Source: CAYRZL01 sp964428795 (GTDB lineage: Bacteria > Bacillota > Clostridia > Lachnospirales > Lachnospiraceae). Taken from it: DNA of 64,000 nucleotides. The stretch covers positions 1-64,000 of the forward strand of contig CAYRZL010000003.1 in the NCBI GenBank assembly GCA_964428795.1, in the 5' to 3' direction. The notes below the pieces were generated by a model, which was not told the origin of the DNA, made no database searches, and was given only the letters and a program-made list of their open reading frames with translations. This document shows, piece by piece, positions 9,431 through 18,628 of the stretch; positions within the stretch are counted from its first letter, which is position 1, and every line of letters starts with the position of its first letter. The position numbers were made by a program, and so were the translations under genes.

Positions 9431-10351
9431 ATGGGAATTACAGTTGAAAAAATGGTGAAACATATGGGGTTAAAGTCATATACACCTTGTGTGGATTTAA
9501 GTAAAAGCATCATTGAAGCGCCGGATGTGAACCGTCCCGCATTACAGCTGAGCGGGTATTTTGAACATTTTGATGAGGAGCGTATTCAGGTGGTCGGTAC
9601 GGTAGAGTACACATATATTCAGCATCTGGATAAAGAGACAAAGATGGAGCGTTATCGTCAGCTTCTCAGCTATAAGGTGCCATGCGTTGTCTTCTGCCGG
9701 GATTTGGAGCCGGAGGAAAGCTTTTTAAAAATTGCAGCGGAGAATGAGATTCCTGTACTGGGAACGTCCTATGCTACCTCATATTTTATCTCTGAGGTTA
9801 CTTACCGGCTGAGCAAAGAACTGGCGCCGTGTATTTCCATTCATGGTGTTCTTGTGGACGTATATGGAGAAGGCCTTCTGATCACCGGAGAGAGCGGCAT
9901 CGGAAAAAGTGAGGCCGCATTGGAATTGATTCGAAGAGGGCACCGTCTTGTTACGGATGATGTGGTGGAAATTCGTAAGATCAATGATTCTACGCTGGTG
10001 GGAACCTCACCGGACATCACACGTTATTTTATCGAGCTGAGAGGCATCGGAATCATCGATGTAAAGACTCTGTTCGGCGTGGAGTGTGTGAAGGAAAAAC
10101 AGAACATCGATCTGGTCATTAAGCTGGAGGACTGGAAAAAAGGCGCGGAATATGACAGACTCGGACTGGAAGATGAGTATATGGAGATTTTGGGAAATAA
10201 GATCATATGCCATTCCATTCCGATCCGTCCGGGCAGGAATCTTGCTGTTATCTGTGAGGCGGCTGCCGCAAACCACCGTCAGAAAAAAATGGGTTACAAC
10301 GCAGCCCATGAGCTTTATCGCAGAGTACAGGAAAATCTGGGAAAAGAATAA
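9431..10351 (+). CDS. hprK: HPr kinase/phosphorylase
   Basis: A 306-residue bifunctional enzyme that phosphorylates HPr on Ser46 (and reverses this), the sensor step of carbon catabolite repression in Firmicutes. The Walker A loop GESGIGKS is at residues 153-160, and the family signature ELRGIGIIDVKTLFGV follows. I chose the ATG at 9431 because GGGAGAAG lies 5-8 bases before it; an in-frame codon at 9407 would start inside the decayed end of the tandem array. It heads a tight gene row with the aminopeptidase, murB, rapZ, whiA and a lipid kinase. The 24-bp array occupies its promoter region. Confidence 0.95.
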   Translation: MGITVEKMVKHMGLKSYTPCVDLSKSIIEAPDVNRPALQLSGYFEHFDEERIQVVGTVEYTYIQHLDKETKMERYRQLLSYKVPCVVFCRDLEPEESFLKIAAENEIPVLGTSYATSYFISEVTYRLSKELAPCISIHGVLVDVYGEGLLITGESGIGKSEAALELIRRGHRLVTDDVVEIRKINDSTLVGTSPDITRYFIELRGIGIIDVKTLFGVECVKEKQNIDLVIKLEDWKKGAEYDRLGLEDEYMEILGNKIICHSIPIRPGRNLAVICEAAAANHRQKKMGYNAAHELYRRVQENLGKE

Positions 10352-10371
10352 AAAATAAAGGAGATATTGAC

Positions 10372-11769
10372 ATGGAGAGAGAAAACATATGGAAAAAATA
10401 TCAGGAAGATAAAGGAAAAAAGGTCTTTGCATTTGCGGAGGAGTACAAGGATTTTATCAGCAGATGTAAGACAGAACGCGAGTGTGTAACGGAAATTGTT
10501 GCCAAAGCCAAAGAGCAGGGATTTGTGGATCTGGATGAGGTGATTAGCACCGGCGGAAGTCTGAAGCCGGGGGATAAGGTATATGCAAATAACATGGGAA
10601 AGACACTGGCGTTGTTTGTTATCGGTACAGAGCCGATGGAGCAGGGCATGAATATTCTCGGGGCACACATTGATTCCCCCCGTTTGGATCTGAAACAGAA
10701 TCCGTTGTATGAGGATACGGATATGGCTATGCTGGATACACATTACTATGGCGGCGTGAAAAAATATCAATGGCTGGCATTGCCGCTGGCGCTTCACGGT
10801 GTGATTGCAAAGAAGGATGGCAGCGTGGCAGAGGTAAATGTAGGCGACAAACCGGGAGATCCGGTGTTCGGCGTCAGTGATCTTCTGATTCACCTGGCTG
10901 GTGAACAGCTGGAGAAAAAAGCCGGAAAAGTGGTGGAAGGAGAAAATCTGGATGTGCTGGTGGGAAGCATTCCGTCGGAGGAAGGCGAACAGGACAAGGA
11001 AAAGGTAAAAGAGAGAGTAAAAGCGAATATCCTGAATATTTTAAAAGCAGAATATAATGTGGAGGAAGAGGATTTTCTTTCCGCAGAGATTGAAGTGGTC
11101 CCGGCAGGTGAGGCGAGAGACTATGGATTTGACCGGAGCATGATCATGGGTTACGGACATGACGACCGTGTATGCGCTTATCCGTCCTATGCGGCGATTG
11201 CCGAGATGGAGACCCCGAAACGTACCAGCGCATGCCTGCTGGTGGACAAAGAGGAAATCGGAAGCGTAGGAGCTACAGGTATGGAGTCCCGTTTCTTTGA
11301 AAATACGGTGGCGGAGGTTATGAATGCGGCGGGCTGTTATACAGAGCTTGGATTACGCAGAGCGCTGCAAAATTCCATGGCGCTGTCCTCTGATGTGAGT
11401 GCGGCTTATGACCCGAATTTCCCTTCTGTCATGGAAAAGAAAAATACAGCATACTTTGGAAGAGGTCTTGTTTTTAACAAATATACAGGTGTCAGAGGAA
11501 AATCCGGTTCCAACGATGCAAGCGCAGAGTACATGGCAAAGGTTCGCAGGATCATGGATGAGGGAAATGTGGCGTTCCAGACAGCAGAGCTCGGAAAAGT
11601 AGACCAGGGCGGCGGCGGAACCATAGCATATATTTTGGGCAATTATAATATGCAGGTGATCGACAGTGGTGTGGCAGTGCTGAACATGCATGCCCCGTGG
11701 GAAATTATCAGCAAAGCGGACCTGTATGAAGCGAAGCTGGGTTACAAAGCCTTTTTGGACGCAGAATAA
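10372..11769 (+). CDS. M18-family aminopeptidase
   Basis: A 465-residue cytosolic metallo-aminopeptidase of family M18 (aspartyl aminopeptidase/aminopeptidase I type), which trims N-terminal residues from peptides with two metal ions. Metal and catalytic motifs include GAHIDSPRLDLK, LLVDKEEIGSVGATG and the C-terminal LNMHAPWEI. GGAGATATTGAC precedes the ATG. It starts 20 bases after hprK and ends 12 bases before murB, so co-transcription is likely. Confidence 0.9.
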   Translation: MERENIWKKYQEDKGKKVFAFAEEYKDFISRCKTERECVTEIVAKAKEQGFVDLDEVISTGGSLKPGDKVYANNMGKTLALFVIGTEPMEQGMNILGAHIDSPRLDLKQNPLYEDTDMAMLDTHYYGGVKKYQWLALPLALHGVIAKKDGSVAEVNVGDKPGDPVFGVSDLLIHLAGEQLEKKAGKVVEGENLDVLVGSIPSEEGEQDKEKVKERVKANILNILKAEYNVEEEDFLSAEIEVVPAGEARDYGFDRSMIMGYGHDDRVCAYPSYAAIAEMETPKRTSACLLVDKEEIGSVGATGMESRFFENTVAEVMNAAGCYTELGLRRALQNSMALSSDVSAAYDPNFPSVMEKKNTAYFGRGLVFNKYTGVRGKSGSNDASAEYMAKVRRIMDEGNVAFQTAELGKVDQGGGGTIAYILGNYNMQVIDSGVAVLNMHAPWEIISKADLYEAKLGYKAFLDAE

Positions 11770-11781
11770 GCAGGAGTATCT

Positions 11782-12687
11782 ATGAGTGAATTTTTGAAGA
11801 AGCTAAAAGAAATCATTCCGGAAGATAAAATAATGGAACAGGAGCCTATGAGCCTCCACACGACTTTCCGCATCGGCGGACCGGCAGACCTGTTGATCCG
11901 TCCCACCGAGGAACAGCTGATTCGTGTTGTGTACCTGTGCAGACAGGAAAATGCGGATTATACGGTCATTGGAAACGGAAGTAATCTACTTGTGGGAGAT
12001 CAGGGCATCCGTGGTCTGGTTATAGAGATTGGGTCAGGCATGAGCAAAGTAAACGTGGATGGTGATACGATGACGGTACAGGCAGGCTCGTTGATGGCGT
12101 CGTCTGCTTCGGAAGCCGCAAAAGCATCTCTGTCCGGTATGGAATTTGCCCACGGTATTCCGGGGACATTGGGCGGAGCGGTCGTGATGAATGCCGGAGC
12201 CTACGGTTCAGAGATGAAGGATATCGTCACCTCCGTCCGGGTGCTGGACACGGACGGAACGGTATGTGAGCTTTCTGCGGATGAATTGGAGCTGGGTTAT
12301 CGCCATAGCTGTATTCCAAAGAGAGGCTGCATTATATTATCCGTTAAGCTGCAGCTTGTAAAAGCAAAACAGCAGGATATTTATGATAAAATGAAGGAAC
12401 TGAGAGAGTGCCGCGTGTCAAAACAGCCTTTGGACTATCCAAGCGCCGGGAGTACATTTAAACGTCCGGAAGGACATTTTGCCGGGAAGCTGATTCAGGA
12501 CTGCAACCTGAAAGGATATACGGTCGGAGGCGCCAGGGTTTCTGAAAAACACAGTGGTTTTGTCATCAATGCGGGCGGCGCCACTGCATCGGATGTGCGT
12601 CAGCTGATGCTGGATGTACAGAAAAAGGTAAAGGATACGTTTCAGGTGGAATTGGAACCGGAAGTGAAATTTGTTGGAGAGTTTTAA
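11782..12687 (+). CDS. murB: UDP-N-acetylenolpyruvoylglucosamine reductase
   Basis: A 301-residue FAD enzyme that reduces UDP-GlcNAc-enolpyruvate to UDP-MurNAc in peptidoglycan synthesis. The FAD-binding part contains the segments TVIGNGSNLLVGD and HGIPGTLGGAVVMNAGAYG. The catalytic part has YRHS and the active-site SAGSTFKRPEG, followed by FAGKLIQDCNLKGYTVGGA. The domain pattern is that of the shorter type II MurB found in Firmicutes. It sits between the aminopeptidase and rapZ. Confidence 0.96.
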   Translation: MSEFLKKLKEIIPEDKIMEQEPMSLHTTFRIGGPADLLIRPTEEQLIRVVYLCRQENADYTVIGNGSNLLVGDQGIRGLVIEIGSGMSKVNVDGDTMTVQAGSLMASSASEAAKASLSGMEFAHGIPGTLGGAVVMNAGAYGSEMKDIVTSVRVLDTDGTVCELSADELELGYRHSCIPKRGCIILSVKLQLVKAKQQDIYDKMKELRECRVSKQPLDYPSAGSTFKRPEGHFAGKLIQDCNLKGYTVGGARVSEKHSGFVINAGGATASDVRQLMLDVQKKVKDTFQVELEPEVKFVGEF

Positions 12688-12720
12688 TATTCAGACAGAG
12701 GAGAAAAGGAGGTTGTTTGT

Positions 12721-13596
12721 ATGCAGTTTGTTATTGTGACAGGTATGTCGGGCGCCGGAAAATCCACAGCGTTAAAGGCGCTTGAGGATATGGATTATTT
12801 CTGTGTAGACAATCTTCCCATTCCCCTGATCGAAAAATTTGCGGAACTGACCGCTGCGGATCCCGGATATGAGAGAAATGTGGCTTTGGGAATTGATATC
12901 CGAAACGGTCGTGCGCTGGATGAGCTTCAGCAGGTGTTGGAGCATATGCAGGAGAATGGCGTGCAGTTTCGCATCCTGTTTTTGGATGCCAGTGACGAGT
13001 CGCTGGTGAAGCGTTACAAGGAGACCAGAAGGAATCACCCTCTTTCCAGAGGAGAGCGGGTGGACAAGGGAATCGCTCTGGAGCGCATGCGGGTTGCATT
13101 CCTGAAAGAACATGCAGATTATATTATCGATACCAGCCAGCTTTTGACGAGAGAATTAAAGGCTGAGCTGGAAAAAATTTTTTTGCGAAATCAGGATTTT
13201 GGGAATCTGTATATTACGATCCTGTCCTTCGGATTTAAATACGGGATTCCGGCGGATTCGGATCTGGTATTTGATGTGAGATTTCTGCCAAATCCCTACT
13301 ATATACCGGAGCTTCGACCGAAGACGGGAAATGATGCGGAAATCAGAGAATTTGTTATGAGGTCGCCTCAGGCCGGAGAATTTTTAGACAAGCTTGAGGA
13401 TATGATCCGCTTTCTTACCCCTAACTATATTGTGGAGGGGAAAAATCAGCTGGTCATCAGCATCGGATGTACCGGTGGAAAGCATCGGTCGGTGACGCTG
13501 GCAAATCAGATCTATGAGCGTCTGGATAAGAACAGAAATTATGGACTTCGGATCGAACATCGGGATATCCAGAAGGATGCAGCCAGGGGGAAATAA
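12721..13596 (+). CDS. rapZ: RapZ/YvcJ-type nucleotide-binding protein
   Basis: A 291-residue P-loop protein. Walker A GMSGAGKS is at residues 8-15, and the C-terminal domain carries SIGCTGGKHRSVTLANQ, the family signature. In E. coli RapZ is an RNase adaptor controlling GlmS through GlmZ/GlmY RNAs; in Firmicutes (YvcJ) the role is less clear and is linked to competence and cell-wall precursor supply. AGGAGG is 8 bases before the ATG. The whiA start follows the stop by 2 bases, and rapZ-whiA adjacency is conserved in Firmicutes. Confidence 0.94.
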   Translation: MQFVIVTGMSGAGKSTALKALEDMDYFCVDNLPIPLIEKFAELTAADPGYERNVALGIDIRNGRALDELQQVLEHMQENGVQFRILFLDASDESLVKRYKETRRNHPLSRGERVDKGIALERMRVAFLKEHADYIIDTSQLLTRELKAELEKIFLRNQDFGNLYITILSFGFKYGIPADSDLVFDVRFLPNPYYIPELRPKTGNDAEIREFVMRSPQAGEFLDKLEDMIRFLTPNYIVEGKNQLVISIGCTGGKHRSVTLANQIYERLDKNRNYGLRIEHRDIQKDAARGK

Positions 13597-13598
13597 AA

Positions 13599-14528
13599 AT
13601 GTCTTTTTCGCAGGATATAAAAACAGAACTGGCAAGGCAGATACCAAAGAGCAGACACTGCCGGATCGCAGAGCTTGCAGCGATCATTATTTTTCTTGGG
13701 AAATGTGATCTTGGACAGGATAGAGAAAAAATACAAATTGTGACGGAAAACGTGTCTCTGGCAAAAAAGGTTTTTTCACTGTTCAAAAAATGCTTTAATG
13801 TGAATGCGCAGACAGACATAAAGCAGAGTGCGGTGCTCAGTAAAAATCATATTTATCACGTGACTGTGGCAGGGCGTGAGCGGGTGTCGGAAATCGCAGA
13901 GGAGCTTCATCTTGGGGAGCAGGATTTTGTGAATCCGCAGATCGTGGAAAAGTCCTGCTGCCAGAGAGCGTTTATCCGGGGAGCTTTTCTTGCGGCAGGG
14001 TCCATGAGTGATCCGGATAAGTCCTATCATCTGGAGATCGTATGTCAGAGTGAGTCTCACGCCAACAAGCTGGTAAAGCTGATCGGAGCATTTCATGTGG
14101 AGGCAAAGGTGACTGCCCGCAAAAAGAAATATATCGTATATATCAAGGACAGTACACAGATCGTAGATTTTCTCAATGTGGTGGAAGCGCATCAGTCTCT
14201 GATGAAGCTGGAAAATGTTAAAATAATAAAAGGGATCAGAAATTCAGCCAATCGGCAGTTTAACTGTGATTCGGCAAATATAAATAAAATTGTGAGTGCG
14301 GCGGCAAAACAAAAAGAGGACATTCTCTATATCGAGGAGCATGGAGGACTGAAGCAGCTTCCGGCAGGACTTGCAGAAACTGCCAGAATCCGGCTGCAGT
14401 ATCCGGAATTATCCTTGCAGGAGCTGGGGGCATTATTGGAACCGCCGGTGGGAAAATCCGGTGTGAATCACAGGCTGCGCAGAATCGGCGCCATTGCCGC
14501 GGAGATGAGAGGGGAGCCTCATGACTAA
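13599..14528 (+). CDS. whiA: WhiA-family DNA-binding protein
   Basis: A 309-residue protein with a LAGLIDADG-like N-terminal fold (RGAFLAAGSMSDPDKSYHLEI, residues about 125-145) and a C-terminal helix-turn-helix (LSLQELGALLEPPVGKSGVNHRLRRI, about 270-300). WhiA homologues control sporulation in actinobacteria and influence division and chromosome segregation in Firmicutes. It lies 2 bases after rapZ and overlaps the next gene by 8 bases, so the three are translationally linked. Confidence 0.95.
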   Translation: MSFSQDIKTELARQIPKSRHCRIAELAAIIIFLGKCDLGQDREKIQIVTENVSLAKKVFSLFKKCFNVNAQTDIKQSAVLSKNHIYHVTVAGRERVSEIAEELHLGEQDFVNPQIVEKSCCQRAFIRGAFLAAGSMSDPDKSYHLEIVCQSESHANKLVKLIGAFHVEAKVTARKKKYIVYIKDSTQIVDFLNVVEAHQSLMKLENVKIIKGIRNSANRQFNCDSANINKIVSAAAKQKEDILYIEEHGGLKQLPAGLAETARIRLQYPELSLQELGALLEPPVGKSGVNHRLRRIGAIAAEMRGEPHD

Positions 14529-15453
14529 GAAAAAATTATTGTTTATATTTAACCCAAGATCCGGAAAGGGGAAGATCCGTAATCATCTGGTGGAGATTGT
14601 AGACACTTTTGTGAGAGCAGGGTATGAGGTGAAAATCCATTCTACCCAGCGGCATCATGACGCCCTTGAAATGGTGCAAAATGAGGGCGGCTTCTACGAT
14701 CTTGTAGTCTGCAGCGGCGGTGACGGTACACTTGATGAGACGGTGAACGGTATCATGCTGGGAGGTCACTGTATTCCTATTGGTTATATTCCTGCGGGTT
14801 CCACCAATGATTTTGCACAGTCCATAAGTATCCCCAGAAACATGCGCCGGGCAGCAGAGGTGGCGGTGAATGGCGTATGTAAACCTTTTGATGTGGGGAA
14901 ATTTAATGAAAAATATTTTGTGTATATTGCCGCCTTCGGCTTGTTTACGGATGTATCCTATCTTACCAGCCAGAATTTAAAAAATATATTCGGGCATGTG
15001 GCATACCTGCTGGAAAGTGCAAAGCGTCTGATCGACATACCGTCTTTTCACATGAAAGTGCGTTATGGCACGCGGGAAATTGAGGATGAATTTGTATATG
15101 GTATGATTACGAACTCCATATCCGTGGCGGGAGTCAGAAATATGACCGGAAAAAATGTGCAGCTGGATGACGGTGTGTTTGAGGTGAACCTTATTCGTAT
15201 GCCGCAGAATCCCATTGAGTTAAATGAGATTTTCACCACGTTGATCAATTTTAAGGAGAGATCCGAGTACATTTATTCTTTTAAGACGTCTCATCTGGAG
15301 ATTGAATGTGAGAAGGAAGTGTCATGGACGGTGGACGGCGAATTTGGGGGCGACTGCAAAACAGTTGTGATCGATAATAAACATCAGGCTTTGAAGATAA
15401 TGGTAAAAAGCAATGCAGATTCCTGGCAAAAAGCGATGGAAAAAGACTTGTAA
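14521..15453 (+). CDS. Diacylglycerol kinase-family lipid kinase (YegS/BmrU/DgkB type)
   Basis: A 310-residue lipid kinase of the diacylglycerol kinase catalytic family. The N-terminal nucleotide-binding part has FNPRSGKGK and VVCSGGDGTLDETVNG (the GGDGT motif) and GYIPAGSTNDFA; the C-terminal beta-domain follows (TVDGEFGGDC). Such enzymes phosphorylate diacylglycerol or related lipids to recycle lipid from teichoic-acid or lipid turnover. GAGGGGAG precedes the ATG, which overlaps whiA by 8 bases. The -35 box of the fba promoter overlaps its stop codon. Confidence 0.88.
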   Translation: MTKKKLLFIFNPRSGKGKIRNHLVEIVDTFVRAGYEVKIHSTQRHHDALEMVQNEGGFYDLVVCSGGDGTLDETVNGIMLGGHCIPIGYIPAGSTNDFAQSISIPRNMRRAAEVAVNGVCKPFDVGKFNEKYFVYIAAFGLFTDVSYLTSQNLKNIFGHVAYLLESAKRLIDIPSFHMKVRYGTREIEDEFVYGMITNSISVAGVRNMTGKNVQLDDGVFEVNLIRMPQNPIELNEIFTTLINFKERSEYIYSFKTSHLEIECEKEVSWTVDGEFGGDCKTVVIDNKHQALKIMVKSNADSWQKAMEKDL

Positions 15454-15476
15454 AACATGTGAATTTTGTATATTAT
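15448..15476 (+). promoter_or_regulatory. Promoter of fba
   Basis: TTGTAA (15448-15453), a 17-base spacer and TATTAT (15471-15476) lie 44 bases before the aldolase start. The terminator at 16408-16444 makes fba a monocistronic unit. Confidence 0.5.
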
Positions 15477-15519
15477 TAAGGCAGCAGGTTTGTAAATTTG
15501 AAAATGGAGGTAATACATT

Positions 15520-16386
15520 ATGTTAGTATCAGCAAGCGAAATGCTTAAAAAAGCGAAAGCAGGTCATTATGCAGTAGGTCAGTTTAATATCAACAATCTG
15601 GAATGGACAAAAGCCATTTTGCTGACTGCACAGGAGAATAATTCTCCGGTTATCCTTGGCGTATCCGAGGGCGCAGGAAAATACATGGGCGGATATAAGA
15701 CAGTAGTTGGTATGGTAAACGGTATGTTGGAGGAGCTGAATATTACTGTTCCGGTTGCACTGCATCTGGATCATGGCAGCTACGAAGCATGTTATAAATG
15801 TATTGAAGCAGGATTTTCTTCCATCATGTTTGACGGTTCTCACTATCCGATCGAGGAGAATGTGGAGAAAACAAAAGAGCTTGTAAAGGTTTGTGCGCAG
15901 AAGGGTCTTTCTCTGGAAGCAGAGGTAGGCGCTATCGGCGGCGAGGAAGACGGTGTTATCGGAATGGGCGAGTGTGCAGATCCGAATGAGTGTAAGATGG
16001 TTGCAGATCTCGGTATTGATTTCCTGGCAGCAGGTATTGGAAATATTCACGGAAAATATCCGGAAAACTGGGCAGGACTGAGCTTTGAGACTCTGGATGC
16101 GATCCAGCAGAAAACCGGTGATATGCCTCTGGTACTGCATGGAGGTACAGGCATTCCTGCAGATATGATCAAAAAAGCAATCTCACTGGGAGTTGCAAAG
16201 ATCAATGTAAATACAGAGTGTCAGATTTCCTTCACAGCAGCGACAAGAGAATACTTTGAGGCAGGAAAGGATCAGGTAGGAAAAGGCTATGATCCGCGTA
16301 AGGTTCTGGCTCCTGGTTTTGAGGCGATCAAAGCAACAGTAAAAGAGAAAATGGAGCTGTTTGGTTCTATCGGTAAAGCAGAATAA
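15520..16386 (+). CDS. fba: Class II fructose-1,6-bisphosphate aldolase
   Basis: A 288-residue zinc-dependent glycolytic enzyme that splits fructose-1,6-bisphosphate into DHAP and glyceraldehyde-3-phosphate. Zinc and substrate motifs include LHLDHGSYEAC (first His ligand), the GNIHGKYP loop and LHGGTGIP, and the phosphate-binding KINVNTECQ. ATGGAGGTAAT precedes the ATG. A promoter lies before it and a strong terminator after it, which fits a highly expressed single gene. Confidence 0.96.
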   Translation: MLVSASEMLKKAKAGHYAVGQFNINNLEWTKAILLTAQENNSPVILGVSEGAGKYMGGYKTVVGMVNGMLEELNITVPVALHLDHGSYEACYKCIEAGFSSIMFDGSHYPIEENVEKTKELVKVCAQKGLSLEAEVGAIGGEEDGVIGMGECADPNECKMVADLGIDFLAAGIGNIHGKYPENWAGLSFETLDAIQQKTGDMPLVLHGGTGIPADMIKKAISLGVAKINVNTECQISFTAATREYFEAGKDQVGKGYDPRKVLAPGFEAIKATVKEKMELFGSIGKAE

Positions 16387-16407
16387 AAGATTATTTGGTT
16401 TCTCATG

Positions 16408-16444
16408 CGGGAAATTCCTTGAAAAAGGAATTTCCCGTTTTTTA
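16408..16444 (+). terminator. Intrinsic terminator after fba
   Basis: A perfect 13-bp stem (16408-16420 with 16425-16437), a 4-base loop and a run of seven T residues. Confidence 0.92.
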
Positions 16445-16531
16445 TTGGACAAAATTCCGGCAATTTTTTCAGAATTATGTAATATTGACATTTTTAAACA
16501 GCATTTGGGAGACAAAATTTGTGTACAAAAT

Positions 16532-16570
16532 AATATAAAACTTGACAATAATGAACAACTAGAGTATAAA
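16532..16570 (+). promoter_or_regulatory. Promoter of the surface/transport locus
   Basis: A consensus TTGACA (16542-16547), 17-base spacer and TATAAA (16565-16570). The block 16532-16548 (AATATAAAACTTGACAA) recurs exactly at the promoters at 31001 and 33818, suggesting shared control. The surrounding 16446-16672 is very AT-rich. No Fur-type palindrome or cobalamin-riboswitch pattern was recognised. Confidence 0.75.
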
Positions 16571-16672
16571 ATAGTAGTTGATAAGCAAAAATAGAAATAA
16601 AACAAGTTAATACTTAATAAAACATTATTTAGAAAAAGATTAAAATATCAGAGTGTAAAGAGGCATACAAGT

Positions 16673-17464
16673 ATGAAATTAAAACTTACTAATGTGGATT
16701 GCGGGTATCCGGGATTTCAGCCGGTTCTCCGGGGTGTGGATTTTTCAGTGGAGTCCGGTCAGATCTGCTGTTTGCTGGGACCGAATGGCGTAGGAAAGAC
16801 CACTCTGTTTAAGACGATTCTGGGACTTTTGAAGCCCCAAAGCGGTCTGGTGGAAATGAACGGAGAAAATATGGCTCACTGGTCTGCCCGTAAGCTGGCT
16901 CAGAATATCGCATATGTATCACAGTTCCATAATCCTCCCTTTCCCTACAGGGTCAGAGATGTGGTTCTGCTGGGACGAGTCAGCAATACAGGATATTTCG
17001 GAAGTCCTTCGGAAATGGATTATGAAATTGCCGAGGCTGCAATGGCGGACATGGGAATCACTCATCTTAGGGATACGGTTTATACGGATATTTCGGGAGG
17101 TGAGAGACAGCTTGTCATGATTGCCCGGGCGCTGGCTCAGGAACCACAGCTTCTGGTTATGGATGAGCCTACTTCAAATCTGGATTACGGGAACATGGTA
17201 CGAGTCATGAGCAAAATCCGGTCTCTGAAGAAGAAAGGTTTTGGGGTCATTATGACCACCCATTCACCGGATCAGGCATTTATGTGTGAATCTACCGTAT
17301 GTCTGCTGCAGCGGGGGGCGCCTATGGTATTTGGATTTGCCCATGAGGTGATTACGGAGGAAAACATGCGCTCTGCCTATGGCGTGAATGTAAAAGTGAT
17401 AGAGTTTTTTGATACATATAACCGGCTGGTGCGGATGTGTTCTCCGCTGCTGGATGAAGAATAA
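16673..17464 (+). CDS. FecE/BtuD-type ABC transporter ATP-binding protein
   Basis: A 263-residue ATPase of the iron-siderophore/heme/cobalamin importer class. It has Walker A GPNGVGKT (about 38-45), Q-loop, signature ISGGERQ, Walker B LLVMDEPTSNLD and the H-switch TTHSPDQ. The matching binding lipoprotein and two FecCD permeases lie 2-6 kb downstream, separated from it by the SPFH and Gly/Met-rich genes, an unusual split. It heads the locus behind a strong promoter. The transported compound (metal chelate, heme or corrinoid) cannot be told from the sequence. Confidence 0.9.
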   Translation: MKLKLTNVDCGYPGFQPVLRGVDFSVESGQICCLLGPNGVGKTTLFKTILGLLKPQSGLVEMNGENMAHWSARKLAQNIAYVSQFHNPPFPYRVRDVVLLGRVSNTGYFGSPSEMDYEIAEAAMADMGITHLRDTVYTDISGGERQLVMIARALAQEPQLLVMDEPTSNLDYGNMVRVMSKIRSLKKKGFGVIMTTHSPDQAFMCESTVCLLQRGAPMVFGFAHEVITEENMRSAYGVNVKVIEFFDTYNRLVRMCSPLLDEE

Positions 17465-17542
17465 AACGGAATCAAAGAAAAACATTTCCCTGAGAGGGAA
17501 GAAAGGAGAAGTAATCCATAATCTGCGAAAAATATAAGCGGT

Positions 17543-18547
17543 GTGGATTACATATTTAATGTTATGGATCATATTGTATTGACGATTGTAATAGTAGCGA
17601 TCATTGTCTTTTTGCTGATTATGTCCATTCGTATCGTGCCTCAGGCACATGCCTTTGTGGTGGAGCGTTTCGGACGTTATAAGAGAACCATGGATGCAGG
17701 TATTCATGTTATCTTTCCCTTTGTAGACCGGGTTTCAAGAAAAATATCCCTGATGGAGCAGGTCGTTGATTTTGCACCCCAGCCGGTTATCACAAAGGAT
17801 AACGTTACCATGCGTATTGATACGGTTCTTTATTTCCGGGTTGTGGATCCGAAAATGTATGCATACGGGGTCAACAATCCGATGCTGGCGCTGGAAAATC
17901 TTACATCTACTACGCTGCGTAATATAATCGGTGAGCTGGAACTGGACGAAACCCTGACCAGCAGGGAGATCATCAACTCCAGCATGCGTTCCTCCATGCA
18001 GGAGGCTACCAGCGTATGGGGCATAGAGACCACCCGTGTGGAACTGAAAAATATCACTCCTCCTGCAGCGATTCAGGATGCAATGGAAAAGCAGATGAAA
18101 GCAGAGAGGGAACGAAGAGAAGCAATCCTTATCGCAGAAGGAGAAAAACAGTCTGCAATTCTGGTGGCAGAAGGAAAGAAACAGTCTGCGATCCTCAATG
18201 CTCAGGGTGAGAAGGAATCTGCGATTTTGCGGGCAGAGGCAGCAAAAGAGGCTGCAATCCTTCAGGCGGAAGCAGCAAAAGAAGCTTCCATCCGTGAGGC
18301 AGAAGGTCATGGAAAGGCGATCGTTTTGCTTCAGGAGGCCAATGCAGACGGTATTGAAGTCCTAAACCGGAAAAAACCTTGTCCGGAGGTGCTGCAGTTG
18401 AAGGGACTGGAGGCATTTGCAAAAGCGGCGGACGGGAAGGCTACAAAGATCATCGTACCTTCTGAAATCCAGAGCCTTGCAGGTCTTTTGACGACAATGA
18501 AAGAGGTAGGTGCGACAGCTTCACCGGAAAATCCGGAACTGAAGTAA
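17543..18547 (+). CDS. SPFH/Band 7 membrane protein (stomatin/HflK-like)
   Basis: A membrane-anchored SPFH protein of 334 residues, or 327 if the ATG at 17564 is used instead of the GTG at 17543. Neither start has a good ribosome site: the nearest, AAAGGAG, ends 34 bases before the GTG. One N-terminal helix (HIVLTIVIVAIIVFLLIM) is followed by the SPFH core (VPQAHAFVVERFGRYKR...). A long coiled coil has roughly 11-residue repeats of the type AEGEKQSAILVAEGKKQ at about 195-255. Such proteins form ring-like scaffolds that organise membrane proteases and transporters. It is flanked by ABC transporter components, so it may organise that transporter. Confidence 0.88.
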   Translation: MDYIFNVMDHIVLTIVIVAIIVFLLIMSIRIVPQAHAFVVERFGRYKRTMDAGIHVIFPFVDRVSRKISLMEQVVDFAPQPVITKDNVTMRIDTVLYFRVVDPKMYAYGVNNPMLALENLTSTTLRNIIGELELDETLTSREIINSSMRSSMQEATSVWGIETTRVELKNITPPAAIQDAMEKQMKAERERREAILIAEGEKQSAILVAEGKKQSAILNAQGEKESAILRAEAAKEAAILQAEAAKEASIREAEGHGKAIVLLQEANADGIEVLNRKKPCPEVLQLKGLEAFAKAADGKATKIIVPSEIQSLAGLLTTMKEVGATASPENPELK

Positions 18548-18554
18548 AAATCTG

Positions 18555-18590
18555 TTTATTGCCGGCTGTGCGGCGATATGCGGCAATAAA
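18555..18590 (+). other. Intercistronic hairpin after the SPFH gene
   Basis: A perfect 10-bp stem (18555-18564 with 18581-18590) lies between the SPFH and Gly/Met-rich genes without a following T run. It more likely protects or sets the processing end of the upstream message than terminates it. Confidence 0.45.
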
Positions 18591-18628
18591 AATTCGTGAA
18601 CTATAGAACAGTAAAGGAGTGAACACAT

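Noticed and set aside
16446..16672. Cobalamin riboswitch or Fur box before the FecE-type ATPase gene
   Set aside because: No B12-box-like sequence and no Fur-type inverted repeat; only a promoter and AT-rich DNA.
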